A stretch of DNA of 64,000 bases from Acidobacteriota bacterium (GTDB lineage: Bacteria > Acidobacteriota > Terriglobia > Bryobacterales > Bryobacteraceae): assembly GCA_018268935.1 (NCBI GenBank), contig JAFDVS010000067.1, forward strand, positions 45,706-109,705, given 5' to 3'. The position numbers and the translations under genes were made by a program. Under the pieces are notes generated by a model. It did no database searches. It had not been told where the DNA came from and worked only from the letters and a program-made list of their open reading frames with translations. Shown piece by piece: positions 34,430-42,711 of this stretch (position 1 is its first letter; the number at the start of each line of letters is the position of its first letter).

Positions 34430-35565
34430 GCGTTCACCACCGTGCCCAGAAGGGCCTGTACTTTCGAATGCACCACTTTGCCCCCTTCGGTCACCAGCGT
34501 GTCGCGCACGATCTCATCGTTCCCGTCCGGGCTCAGTTTCCCATCCTTCACCATGTTCTTGATGAAGGCTGCCAGGTTGCGGGCATACATCATGCTGGCG
34601 TGATACGCCACCGACGATGCCAGATTCACAGGCCCGATGATCCTCACTCCGTTCACATCGACGGTTTCTCCCGCCCTCGTGAGTTCGCAGTTGCCGCCGC
34701 GCTCGGCCGCAATATCCACGATCACCGAACCCGGAGCCATCCCCATCACCATTTCCTTAGTGATCAAAATCGGCGCTTTGCGTCCGGGTACAGCGGCTGT
34801 CGTGACAACCACGTCCTGCTCGCGCAATGCCGCCGCCATCTGGTCGCGCTGGCTCTTCAGTTGCGCATCGGTCAATTGCTTCGCGTAACCGCCTTCGCCT
34901 TCTCCACTGCCTTCAATGGTGATGGTGAGAAACTTCGCCCCCAGGCTCTCAATCTGCTCCTTCACCGCGGAGCGCACGTCGTAGCCCATCACCACCGCAC
35001 CCAGTCGCCGCGCCGTCGCAATGGCCTGCAACCCCGCAACGCCCGCGCCTAAGATCAGAACCTTTGCCGCGGGGATGGTTCCGGCAGCCGTCATCATCAT
35101 CGGGAACATCCGTGGCAGCGCTTCCGCCGCCAGCAGCACTGCCTTGTAGCCGGCAATTGAGGCCATCGACGAAAGAGTGTCCATCGACTGCGCCCTCGTA
35201 ATGCGGGGAATCAACTCCACGGCAAACAGCCGTGCTCCCGATTCCGCGAATGCCGCCATGCGCCGCGGTTCGGAAAGCGGATCGCAAAATCCGACTACCG
35301 TGTTCGCCGCCGTAAACACCTTCGCTTCCGGAACGCTGACCGTAAGAATCAGTTCCGCTTGGCGCGCCACGTCCGCAGCGGAGTCGACGAGAGTTACAGA
35401 CTTGGCTGCGTATTCCGAGTCGGGGAATCCCGCGGCGTTACCCGCCCCTTTCTCGGCAATCACCGTCGCCCCCATCTTCGTGAATAGATCCACAGCTTTC
35501 GGGGTCATCGCCACGCGGCGCTCGCCCGCTGCGGTCTCCCTGATAATACCCACAGTGAACCCCAA
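34426..35565 (-). CDS. pntA1: NAD(P)(+) transhydrogenase subunit alpha, NAD(H)-binding part
   Basis: 379 residues of the soluble domain I, homologous to alanine dehydrogenase: GIIRETAAGERRVAMTP, ATVIAEKGAG, VLILGAGVAGLQAIATARRLGA (Rossmann), and the RQD loop as SQRDQMAAAL. I chose a TTG start at 35565 because GGAGG lies 10 bases upstream and MGFTVGIIRET matches the family's usual N-terminus; the frame stays open to an ATG at 35670, which would add about 35 unrelated residues. This subunit binds NAD(H) and passes hydride to the domain in PntB. Confidence 0.9.
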   Translation of the reverse strand: MGFTVGIIRETAAGERRVAMTPKAVDLFTKMGATVIAEKGAGNAAGFPDSEYAAKSVTLVDSAADVARQAELILTVSVPEAKVFTAANTVVGFCDPLSEPRRMAAFAESGARLFAVELIPRITRAQSMDTLSSMASIAGYKAVLLAAEALPRMFPMMMTAAGTIPAAKVLILGAGVAGLQAIATARRLGAVVMGYDVRSAVKEQIESLGAKFLTITIEGSGEGEGGYAKQLTDAQLKSQRDQMAAALREQDVVVTTAAVPGRKAPILITKEMVMGMAPGSVIVDIAAERGGNCELTRAGETVDVNGVRIIGPVNLASSVAYHASMMYARNLAAFIKNMVKDGKLSPDGNDEIVRDTLVTEGGKVVHSKVQALLGTVVNA

Positions 35566-35737
35566 ATTACCTGGTCCTCCTAACTGCTGGTCCGTGCTCG
35601 CACGCGCGTCACCTGCGGTCTGCGAGTACGGCAAACTCCCATTCAAGATGCTACTAAAATTTCGCTGCAATCATTATCCGCCATTTGCCGATGGGGTGGC
35701 GAACAGCGTCAGGTTGTGCTAAGCATGTGCTGCACTC

Positions 35738-36499
35738 ATGGCATCCGATCCTTATTACTGGTTGGCCCGCTACTACGACCGTCTCTTTGATCTCCGCCGC
35801 CCTTTTGAGACCGCCCACGAGAGGATCATTGAGCCGCTCCTTCCCCGAGTCAAATCGGCCTGCGATCTCTGCTGCGGAACCGGAACGTTCGCCATCCAGT
35901 TGGCTCAGTTGGGCATCCCCGTCTTCGCCGTCGATCTCTCTACCGAAATGTGCCGGCTCGCTCGTATTAAGGTGCGCAAGACCAACATGCCGGTTACCGT
36001 GATCCATGCGGACATGCGCAGTTTCCGCCTGCCCCAACAGGTGGATCTCATCACCTGTGAATTCGACGCGCTGAATCACGTCCCACTTAAGAGCGACCTG
36101 CGCAAGGTGATGCGCTGCGCCGCCCGCGCCCTCCGCCCGGGTGGGCACTTCACCTTCGATGTCAACAACCGCTTGACCTTCGAAAAGGTGTGGGGTAGAA
36201 CCTGGTTCCTGGAACAGGACCCCGTTGCGATGGTCATGCATGGCGGCCACAGGAAGGGTACCGATCGCGCCTGGACTGATGTCGAATGGTTCATCCGCAA
36301 AGGCAACACTTGGACCCGCCAGCGCGAGCATATCGAGGAAGTCTGCTGGAACGCCCAGGAAATTCGCGACGCCTTCGCAGCAGAGGGCTTCGATCGTGTG
36401 CGCTCCTGGGATGCCGCCCCTTTCTTCAACGATGATTTCACCAAGCGTGGCTATCGAACCTTCTGGCGGGCACGCAGGAAACCAGTCGCGAAGGAGTGA
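35738..36499 (+). CDS. Class I SAM-dependent methyltransferase
   Basis: 253 residues with a complete SAM fold: motif I VKSACDLCCGTGTFAIQLA, acidic end of strand 2 VFAVDLS, MPVTVIHADM and LITCEFDALNHV (motif IV), then RALRPGGHFTFDVN. The substrate is unknown; the layout resembles small-molecule methyltransferases. The C-terminal 62 bases of the gene overlap, on the opposite strand, the end of the next methyltransferase gene. I saw no strong ribosome site. Confidence 0.86.
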   Translation: MASDPYYWLARYYDRLFDLRRPFETAHERIIEPLLPRVKSACDLCCGTGTFAIQLAQLGIPVFAVDLSTEMCRLARIKVRKTNMPVTVIHADMRSFRLPQQVDLITCEFDALNHVPLKSDLRKVMRCAARALRPGGHFTFDVNNRLTFEKVWGRTWFLEQDPVAMVMHGGHRKGTDRAWTDVEWFIRKGNTWTRQREHIEEVCWNAQEIRDAFAAEGFDRVRSWDAAPFFNDDFTKRGYRTFWRARRKPVAKE

Positions 36500-37295
36500 A
36501 CCGCACCTGCAATCCATCCGCGCGTCCGGCAAAGTACCGATCGTTGATCTCCGTCTTGCCGACATCCTCAATCGTCATAAAGCCAGTGAACGCAGCTTGC
36601 GCAGGAAAACACAGCCGGTATGGCTCGCCCACCGCACCCACGCGCCGTGAGAGCAGATCGAACGCGAACCGGTCCTGCTCATCCAGCGCTTCCCTCGTCA
36701 CCGCATAATCAAACACTAGCTGCGCCGCCACATGCGCCAAACTCGCAAGCGCCCGCTCGAACGCCTCCAGGCTGAGAAACGGAGTCACCCCGAGCCACGA
36801 CACGAATGCCCCCGGCTCAACTCCCGCCGCCTTCAGCAACTCGGCCAAATCGATCTGCTCGAAATCAGCGGCCACATAAGACACCGAGGCCGGCACGTCA
36901 ATCCCCGCATCGCGCAACATTCGCCGCTTCGCCCCCTGGGCCGCAGGGCGATCCACCTCCCACACGCGCAGCGAAGGGTAGCGGTTGCGGTACGCGAACG
37001 TGTCCAATCCCGCGCCAAGCACGACATACTGCGTGACCCCATGTGCCACCGCGCGCGACAGTTGATCCTCGGCATAGCGGCTGCGCGCTGCTATCCAGGC
37101 TCGCAGCGAATTGTTCCACTCCCGCTCCGCCCCGCCGATATGCGAGCGCAACCTTTCTGCTTCCCGCGCCCCGATGATCCGCACCGCCAGCGGATCCTCA
37201 AACACCAACGGGCGGTCGATCCACTGATGCGCCGCGCGGCGCACGGCCACCCGCAGCGCCGTTGCGCCTACAGCACCGGTGTCAATCGCACCCAT
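36438..37295 (-). CDS. SAM-dependent methyltransferase of the leucine carboxyl methyltransferase-like family
   Basis: 285 residues of the LCMT/TIGR00027-type family: DPLAVRII, ARSRYAEDQLSRAVAHGVTQYVVLGAGLDTFAYR, VWEVDRPAAQGAKRRML and FVSWLGVTPFLSLEAFE. Members methylate carboxylates or polyketides; the substrate is not known. It starts 28 bases before the end of the fucosidase gene on the same strand and its end overlaps the convergent methyltransferase by 62 bases. No ribosome site is distinctive, and translation may depend on the upstream gene. Confidence 0.84.
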   Translation of the reverse strand: MGAIDTGAVGATALRVAVRRAAHQWIDRPLVFEDPLAVRIIGAREAERLRSHIGGAEREWNNSLRAWIAARSRYAEDQLSRAVAHGVTQYVVLGAGLDTFAYRNRYPSLRVWEVDRPAAQGAKRRMLRDAGIDVPASVSYVAADFEQIDLAELLKAAGVEPGAFVSWLGVTPFLSLEAFERALASLAHVAAQLVFDYAVTREALDEQDRFAFDLLSRRVGAVGEPYRLCFPAQAAFTGFMTIEDVGKTEINDRYFAGRADGLQVRFTPSRLVSCVPARRFDSHAW

Positions 37296-38995
37296 TCCAG
37301 ACTCATCGCGGGAGTGCCCTTGGTGGCTGCTTTCACCTGCAGCGTCTGCTCGCCTGCCTCCAGCCGCACCTCACCCAGCGGAAACGTTTGGAATGCCCAC
37401 TCTCCACCCGTGTTCATCGTCTTCCCCGCCACTTGTGCTTTGCCCGCGCCCACTGTGTACTCAATCCCAGCCGATCCGCGCGTTGCTCCATAGCTCACTT
37501 CCACTTTGTACCTTCCGTCCTTCGGTACGGCGATCTTCCACGTCGGGACATCATCGCTGCGCGTCCACCGTGTGAGGAATACGTGGCCCAGTGCGTTCTC
37601 CTTCTTCGCCCGTTGCTCGAAGCGAGTCTCGATCTCCGCGCTCTCCGCGCCCAGCGAAATCACGCCTTTCTCGTCCGGCCGGATCAGATACGGCGCCACT
37701 TGCGGCGTCCCGTCCAACGTCAACGCAACTACCGAAGCGACGTCATCCGGCGCCCCAGCCGGCAACTCCACAATCAGGTCTGATCCATCCCGCGAAGTGC
37801 GCAGATTGGTCTTCCCATCGGCCAACATCCGCGCCGATTGCACCAGGTTCTTCAATCCCGGCACTCGCAGCCGCCCATCGCGCGGCCACTGGAACACGTG
37901 CAAGTACAGAATGTTCCCTTTCACCGTGGCCCGCCCGAAAAACGGCAGCCGCGTGAACGGGCTCGCCGTCGTCCCGTAAATCGCCTCAGAGTTTACGTTC
38001 ATCCATTCACCCATCGCATTGAGCCGCGTCACGAACTCCGGCTGGATCCGCCCATCCGGCATCGGCCCCACATTCAACAGCAGATTCCCGCCCTTGCTCA
38101 CCACTTCCACCAGCATCCGGATCAGATCGCGCGATGTCTTGAATTCCGTTTCGTACTTGTTGTATCCCCAGCTCTCCGTGTTGATCGTCACGCACGACTC
38201 CCACAGAATCGGTTTTCCCGACGGATCCAGCATCCCCGTCGCCGGTACAAATTGCTCCGGTGTGCCAAAATCCGCCCGGTTCCCCGGCTCCCGCTTGTAC
38301 AGCCGGTCATTGATCAGCGTCTTCGGCGCAATCTGCCGGATGAAATCGTAAATCTCGTCCGAACGCAGGTCCTTCGTGCTGTGCTCCCACTCGCCGTCGA
38401 ACCACATCATGGCGACATCGCCGTAGCCCGTCAGCAATTCACGGATCTGCTCTTTCATGAAGTCGAGATACTTGTTGAGATTTCCTCCCGCTTTCGGATC
38501 TTTCACTTCCCACGCCCGCTTTGGCGTGTAGTCCGGATGGTGCCAGTCCATGATCGAGTGGTAGAACCCCAGCCGCATCCCGCGGCGGGCGCTTGCTTCC
38601 GCCAGATCCTTCAATGGATCGCCGCGATAAGGCGTGATCTCCATGTCGTAATCGCTCGCCTTGCTGCGGAAAATCGAAAACCCATCGTGATGCTTCGATG
38701 TGATCACCATGTACCTCGCACCCGCGTTGTGCGCCAGGTCTACCCATTCCGTTGCGTTAAAACGGTAGGGATTGAATGCCCGCGCATAAGCATCGTATTG
38801 CGCTTGTGGAATATGAAAGCGGTCTCGCGCCCATTCATGCCGCCCAATTACCGCATAAGGCCCCCAGTGGATAAACATCCCGAACTTGGCGTCCCGGAAC
38901 CACTGTGTGCGATCCGGTGCGGTGATGGAGGCATGTGGACTTGTTTGAGCGCTCAGAATAGGTAGGAGAGCAAGCAGGACAACGAGTACTCGCAT
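37268..38995 (-). CDS. Alpha-L-fucosidase (GH29)
   Basis: 575 residues with a signal peptide (MRVLVVLLALLPILSAQ). The GH29 TIM barrel shows WFRDAKFGMFIHWGPYA, YMVITSKHHDGFSIF, RRGMRLGFYHSIMDWHHPDY and VAMMWFDGEW, with D200 as the probable nucleophile. Then comes the family's GGNLLLNVGPMPDG and an extra beta-sandwich region at the C-terminus (about 470-575, with GEVRLEAGEQTLQVKA). It releases L-fucose from glycans in the periplasm or outside the cell. A TACGAT box 6 bases before the ATG and no Shine-Dalgarno site suggest a leaderless mRNA. Confidence 0.93.
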   Translation of the reverse strand: MRVLVVLLALLPILSAQTSPHASITAPDRTQWFRDAKFGMFIHWGPYAVIGRHEWARDRFHIPQAQYDAYARAFNPYRFNATEWVDLAHNAGARYMVITSKHHDGFSIFRSKASDYDMEITPYRGDPLKDLAEASARRGMRLGFYHSIMDWHHPDYTPKRAWEVKDPKAGGNLNKYLDFMKEQIRELLTGYGDVAMMWFDGEWEHSTKDLRSDEIYDFIRQIAPKTLINDRLYKREPGNRADFGTPEQFVPATGMLDPSGKPILWESCVTINTESWGYNKYETEFKTSRDLIRMLVEVVSKGGNLLLNVGPMPDGRIQPEFVTRLNAMGEWMNVNSEAIYGTTASPFTRLPFFGRATVKGNILYLHVFQWPRDGRLRVPGLKNLVQSARMLADGKTNLRTSRDGSDLIVELPAGAPDDVASVVALTLDGTPQVAPYLIRPDEKGVISLGAESAEIETRFEQRAKKENALGHVFLTRWTRSDDVPTWKIAVPKDGRYKVEVSYGATRGSAGIEYTVGAGKAQVAGKTMNTGGEWAFQTFPLGEVRLEAGEQTLQVKAATKGTPAMSLEWVRLTPVL

Positions 38996-39001
38996 GGCCG
39001 T

Positions 39002-39007
39002 ATCGTA
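39002..39007 (-). promoter_or_regulatory. -10 box of the fucosidase gene
   Basis: TACGAT 6 bases before ATG 38995, with no ribosome site between: consistent with a leaderless transcript. No convincing -35 box. Confidence 0.4.
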
Positions 39008-39121
39008 GCACCGCCATCCCCCGAAAACCGCCCGCGAATCTATCTAGACGCAGGGAAAAAGCCCTCTATGCCGCTTGCCACTTCCTTCGAAACGCGAAAT
39101 GATATCCTCGGAGCATTACAT

Positions 39122-40369
39122 ATGGACTTGTCACGGCGTGGATTTCTCGGCAGCGGTTTGGCGGCCCTCGGGTCCGCCGGCTTACGGGCGGCTCCCTCTG
39201 AGCGATTCTTCGCCCTGCATCCGTTCATCGAAGCCAATCCCAAGGCCGTTTTCATCCGCCGCACGAACGTGGCAGGCCGGCTCGATTTCGCCGGTATGCG
39301 CCGCGAAGGGCTCAAACTCGGCCGCGCTATCTTCCATTCCAAGCCCGATGGCGGCATCCCCCTCTCGCATCGTGTTGTCCTCAAGCCTAACGTCCTGACG
39401 CGCCGCGAGCACGGGGCGCAGGTCAACTGGGGTACTGATCCCGATTTCTACGATGGCCTCCTGACCTCGCTCCATGAAACCGGGTTGCGCCGGTTCCACT
39501 ACGTCGAGGCCAACTACCGCTCCTCACGCTGGAGCACGAAGTACGACGAAATTCATGAGCGCCTCGGCGTCGATGTGCTCGATCCCCAGCGCCGCCCCAT
39601 CCACTACCAGCGCGAGTTCGGGATGAATTGGGCCACTCCCGACGATGGTGTTGTCTACGCCCGCGTGCCGCATTATCCGCCCATCCATGAGAAGGACACC
39701 TGGCTGTTCAACATCGCCAAGTGGCGCTCGCACGGTATGTGCCTCACCCAGGCCTGCAAGAACGCACAAGGCCTTACGGTCTGGCCGTTCCAGCGCTTCT
39801 GCCCCGGCTGGGCAATGGTCACCGGAGCCCCCGAACACATGCAGCCGTTCATCGGTAAGAATGTGGTTCAGCGCGTTTCGCGCTATCTCGAAAACCACCG
39901 CAAGATGGGTTTCAGCCGCTACGACAGCCCCGCCGATCTAGGCCCGGAGCGCCAGGAAATATGGGCTCACAAAACCTGCGACCACCTCAGCACCCTGAAG
40001 TTCGGCCTCCACATGATCGAAGCGATCTACGCCAAGAACGAAGATCCTACGGATCCAGTGCCCGACTTCCTGCCCAACTTCGTCATGTTCGCCAAGGATC
40101 CGTTCCGCCTCGATCTTGTCGGCCTTTGGCTCGGCGGCCATGAACCGGGCAACGTTCACTTCTACCGCATCGCCAAAGAGCGAGGCCTCAGCGACACCTT
40201 CAATCCCTGGGATGTCCCAGTCTACGAATGGACCGATGAGGGCCCGGTAGCGCGCAAGATGACCGACTTCTCGCGCACCATGCTCAAGACCTACTATCTC
40301 CAGAAGCCCGGCGAGCCCCTTTACCACCTCGTCAATGAGCGCTTCGACTACGATCGCTACAAGCTCTAA
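39122..40369 (+). CDS. Tat-exported DUF362-like protein
   Basis: 415 residues from ATG 39122 (GGAG 9 bases upstream). The N-terminus MDLSRRGFLGSGLAALGSAG is a clear Tat signal (SRRGFLG). The body shows RVVLKPNVLTRREHGAQVNWGTDP, TDPDFYDGLLTSLHETGL, VEANYRSSRWSTKYDEIHERLG and WLFNIAKWRSHGMCLTQACKNAQGL. This resembles DUF362 proteins, although the 4Fe-4S ferredoxin part found in some of them is absent. Tat export suggests a cofactor or a folded complex. Function unknown. Confidence 0.74.
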   Translation: MDLSRRGFLGSGLAALGSAGLRAAPSERFFALHPFIEANPKAVFIRRTNVAGRLDFAGMRREGLKLGRAIFHSKPDGGIPLSHRVVLKPNVLTRREHGAQVNWGTDPDFYDGLLTSLHETGLRRFHYVEANYRSSRWSTKYDEIHERLGVDVLDPQRRPIHYQREFGMNWATPDDGVVYARVPHYPPIHEKDTWLFNIAKWRSHGMCLTQACKNAQGLTVWPFQRFCPGWAMVTGAPEHMQPFIGKNVVQRVSRYLENHRKMGFSRYDSPADLGPERQEIWAHKTCDHLSTLKFGLHMIEAIYAKNEDPTDPVPDFLPNFVMFAKDPFRLDLVGLWLGGHEPGNVHFYRIAKERGLSDTFNPWDVPVYEWTDEGPVARKMTDFSRTMLKTYYLQKPGEPLYHLVNERFDYDRYKL

Positions 40370-40422
40370 ATCGCCTCCGTCGTGCCCGATCTGGATTTAT
40401 TCTGTCCGTAGAAGATAGAATC

Positions 40423-41361
40423 GTGGAGAATCGAGAGCAGGAGGCGAAACAAAACTTGGCGTCCGCAATTAGCCCCAAAAATTTCTTAGTGCAGGTGGCC
40501 CGTTTGCCTTTGGGGCCGAAGCTCATGGTGCTGGCCACGTTCTTCATCGCCGTCGCCATTCTCACCGTAGTCTTCACCTTTGATTCCCTCGCGCCACCGG
40601 AACCGCTGCACAGCGCTGTCGGAAGCGCCGTCGTCCAGGCCGAAGAAACAGGCCTGCTCAGTGCCGCAGATGGCTCCGGCAAGGAAATCACAAAGCTCAA
40701 GAAAGGCTCTAAGGTCAACCTCCTCGATAAACTCACCAGCCTCGATGTACCCGCCGTGCGCGTGCAGTTTGTGAATCAGGGCAAGAACTCGAAGCCTGGC
40801 TTTGTCCGCACGCAGGATCTTGGCAACTGGGAAAGCAACGATCCCGTCTCCGAATGGGCGTTTCTCAGCGCCCTCCGCAATCGCAATGACATCAGCACGG
40901 AAGAATTCATCACCAAGCTGCGCAGCTACAGCCTCCGGTTTCCCGGCACCGCCGAAAGCGAGAAGGCGTTGCTCGAACGTGCCGGGCTGCATTTGAAAGT
41001 GGCCAAGGGCAAGCAAGCCGCCGGCAAGCCGAAAGAAGAGTGGGAGCCCGACATCGCACAGGCGCGCGAAGCCGTCGGCGGCCTCTCTCCAGCCACAGCC
41101 AACTCCGCCGATGTCGTGGCCATGGTAAAAGAGTTCGACGCTCCGCCGGCCGGCGCCGCCAAACCCGCCGAGCCGCCCAAGGAAGATGCCGTCAGCGCCC
41201 AACTCCGCATTCTGTTGCGCAACGCCAAGGTAGCCTGGGACTCCGGCGATTTGAACGGTTGTGAATCGAACGCCAAAAAAGCGCTTGCCTTGTCCCCCAA
41301 TAACACCGCGGCGCGAGGTTTTCTCTATCAGGTCCAGAAAGCCAGAGAAGCTCTGAAATAA
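40423..41361 (+). CDS. Membrane-anchored protein with SH3-like and TPR-like regions, unknown function
   Basis: 312 residues from a GTG (40423). One membrane helix (about 34-54, LMVLATFFIAVAILTVVFTF), then an SH3-like strand region (about 64-130, ending KPGFVRTQDLGNW), a helical segment with a Pro/Ala-rich linker (about 230-250) and a TPR-like pair (LRNAKVAWDSGDLNGCESNAKKALALSPNN). A TAGAAT box one base before the GTG and GGAGG 11 bases before an in-frame TTG at 40456 make TTG 40456 an alternative start. It is 24 bases upstream of the PEGA-like gene. Confidence 0.65.
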   Translation: MENREQEAKQNLASAISPKNFLVQVARLPLGPKLMVLATFFIAVAILTVVFTFDSLAPPEPLHSAVGSAVVQAEETGLLSAADGSGKEITKLKKGSKVNLLDKLTSLDVPAVRVQFVNQGKNSKPGFVRTQDLGNWESNDPVSEWAFLSALRNRNDISTEEFITKLRSYSLRFPGTAESEKALLERAGLHLKVAKGKQAAGKPKEEWEPDIAQAREAVGGLSPATANSADVVAMVKEFDAPPAGAAKPAEPPKEDAVSAQLRILLRNAKVAWDSGDLNGCESNAKKALALSPNNTAARGFLYQVQKAREALK

Positions 41362-41385
41362 CATAGACGGAAGGAGGATCGGTCC

Positions 41386-42648
41386 ATGAATGTGTGGAGA
41401 TGGAGAACCATGCTCGCGGGTGCGCTGCTTTCCGCCGGCCTGTTGAGTGCAGCGTTCTATCAGGATGGTGATGCTTACGATCTGGACCGGTTGCGCGAGA
41501 AATTCGACATCATCCGCAAATCGAAAGGCGTCTACCTCAACGAGAACATTCTCCTCAATCAGGTGCGTAAGGTCGGGATCGCCTTCGATCCCAGCACTGC
41601 CGATTACGACCTGCTGAAGAAGGCAGGCGCCTCGGAAGGCTTCCTCAACGCCATTCGCGAAATGGCTAAGGCTCGCGCCGCCGAAAAAGCAAAGCCCGAA
41701 CCTCCACCTCCGCCTCCACAGCCGAAGGAAGGCAAGCTCACCGTCGCCTGTAAACCCATCGATTGCGAAGTGTCCCTCGATGGCAAACCACAGGGCTCCA
41801 CGCAAAAAGGCGAACTCACCCTCGGGCCATTCCCCGAAGGACCCGTGAAAGTCGCCGTGACCCGTAAAGACTGGGATCCCGATCGCGATGCCCACACCTC
41901 CTACATCAAAGACAAAGAAACCGATCGCGTCGAGTTCACCTTCAAGGAATCCCGTGCCGCGCTCGAGGCCATGGGCCAGCAGTTTTTCGATGCCATGATG
42001 AAGGCCCTCGGTGGAGACGCCGGCATCAAGGAAGCTTCCCGAGTCCGCGCCAGCGGCGCCAGGCTCATCGCCGCCAAGGAAGGGAAGTCGCAGATGCAAT
42101 GGTCCGCCGTGGTGCTCTTCCGACTCCCCAACGACGCCAAGTTCCTCATCACCAATGCAGGCCAGCAACTCCAGGCCGTCAAGACCGACGCCGGCTTCGC
42201 TTACGACCGCCAGCCGAAACAGGATGGCCAGGAAATGGAAGATGCCATGCGCGAAGTGTATGATCGGCAGTTCGGCCGCACGCTCGCCATGCTCCGCAAA
42301 TCAGGCGCTGAGAATGTCTCCACCAAGCTCATCTACGGAGAGGACGAAAGCAAGGCGTTCCGAGTTGAATCCGGCCCCGAACGCTACCTCGTCACGCTCG
42401 ATGCCGAATCGCTGCCGCGCGAGATCAAAGTCGAGACCTCTGGCCTGATGGCAGGCCTTCGCATCCTTTACAGCGATTTCACCAAAGTCGGCGCCACGCG
42501 TTACCCCAAGGAAACCCAGGTTATCCTTCCGGGCGCGGGCACCAACGGCGCGGGCCTCCGCATCGAAAAGGTCGAACTCGGCTCCGTCGCCGTCAAAGAC
42601 AAAGATCTCGAAGGCAAGAAGAACTGGAAGCCGCTCGGCGGAAAATAG
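41386..42648 (+). CDS. Secreted protein with PEGA-like domain, unknown function
   Basis: 420 residues. AAGGAGGA in front of the ATG and a signal peptide (about 1-22, ending SAA) fix the start. Residues about 25-105 are a helical region (LREKFDIIRKSKGVYLNENILLNQV), then a Pro-rich linker, and a PEGA-like beta domain (about 118-175: GKLTVACKPIDCEVSLDGKPQGSTQKGELTLGPFPEG). The remainder (about 190-420) is a globular domain of unknown type (WSAVVLFRLPNDAKFLITN). It follows the membrane-anchored TPR protein; the two may form one envelope complex. Confidence 0.75.
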   Translation: MNVWRWRTMLAGALLSAGLLSAAFYQDGDAYDLDRLREKFDIIRKSKGVYLNENILLNQVRKVGIAFDPSTADYDLLKKAGASEGFLNAIREMAKARAAEKAKPEPPPPPPQPKEGKLTVACKPIDCEVSLDGKPQGSTQKGELTLGPFPEGPVKVAVTRKDWDPDRDAHTSYIKDKETDRVEFTFKESRAALEAMGQQFFDAMMKALGGDAGIKEASRVRASGARLIAAKEGKSQMQWSAVVLFRLPNDAKFLITNAGQQLQAVKTDAGFAYDRQPKQDGQEMEDAMREVYDRQFGRTLAMLRKSGAENVSTKLIYGEDESKAFRVESGPERYLVTLDAESLPREIKVETSGLMAGLRILYSDFTKVGATRYPKETQVILPGAGTNGAGLRIEKVELGSVAVKDKDLEGKKNWKPLGGK

Positions 42649-42711
42649 TGTAACGTTCCTCCCCTCTGCGCCACTATCTGGGATAGGATTGGTGCAACTA
42701 GAGGAGGCTCT

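Noticed and set aside
40486..42168. Long minus-strand open frame (560 codons)
   Set aside because: Antisense to two genes with good ribosome sites and secretion signals; the translation is Gly/Glu/Asp-rich without domains, as expected for the complement of G+C-rich coding DNA.
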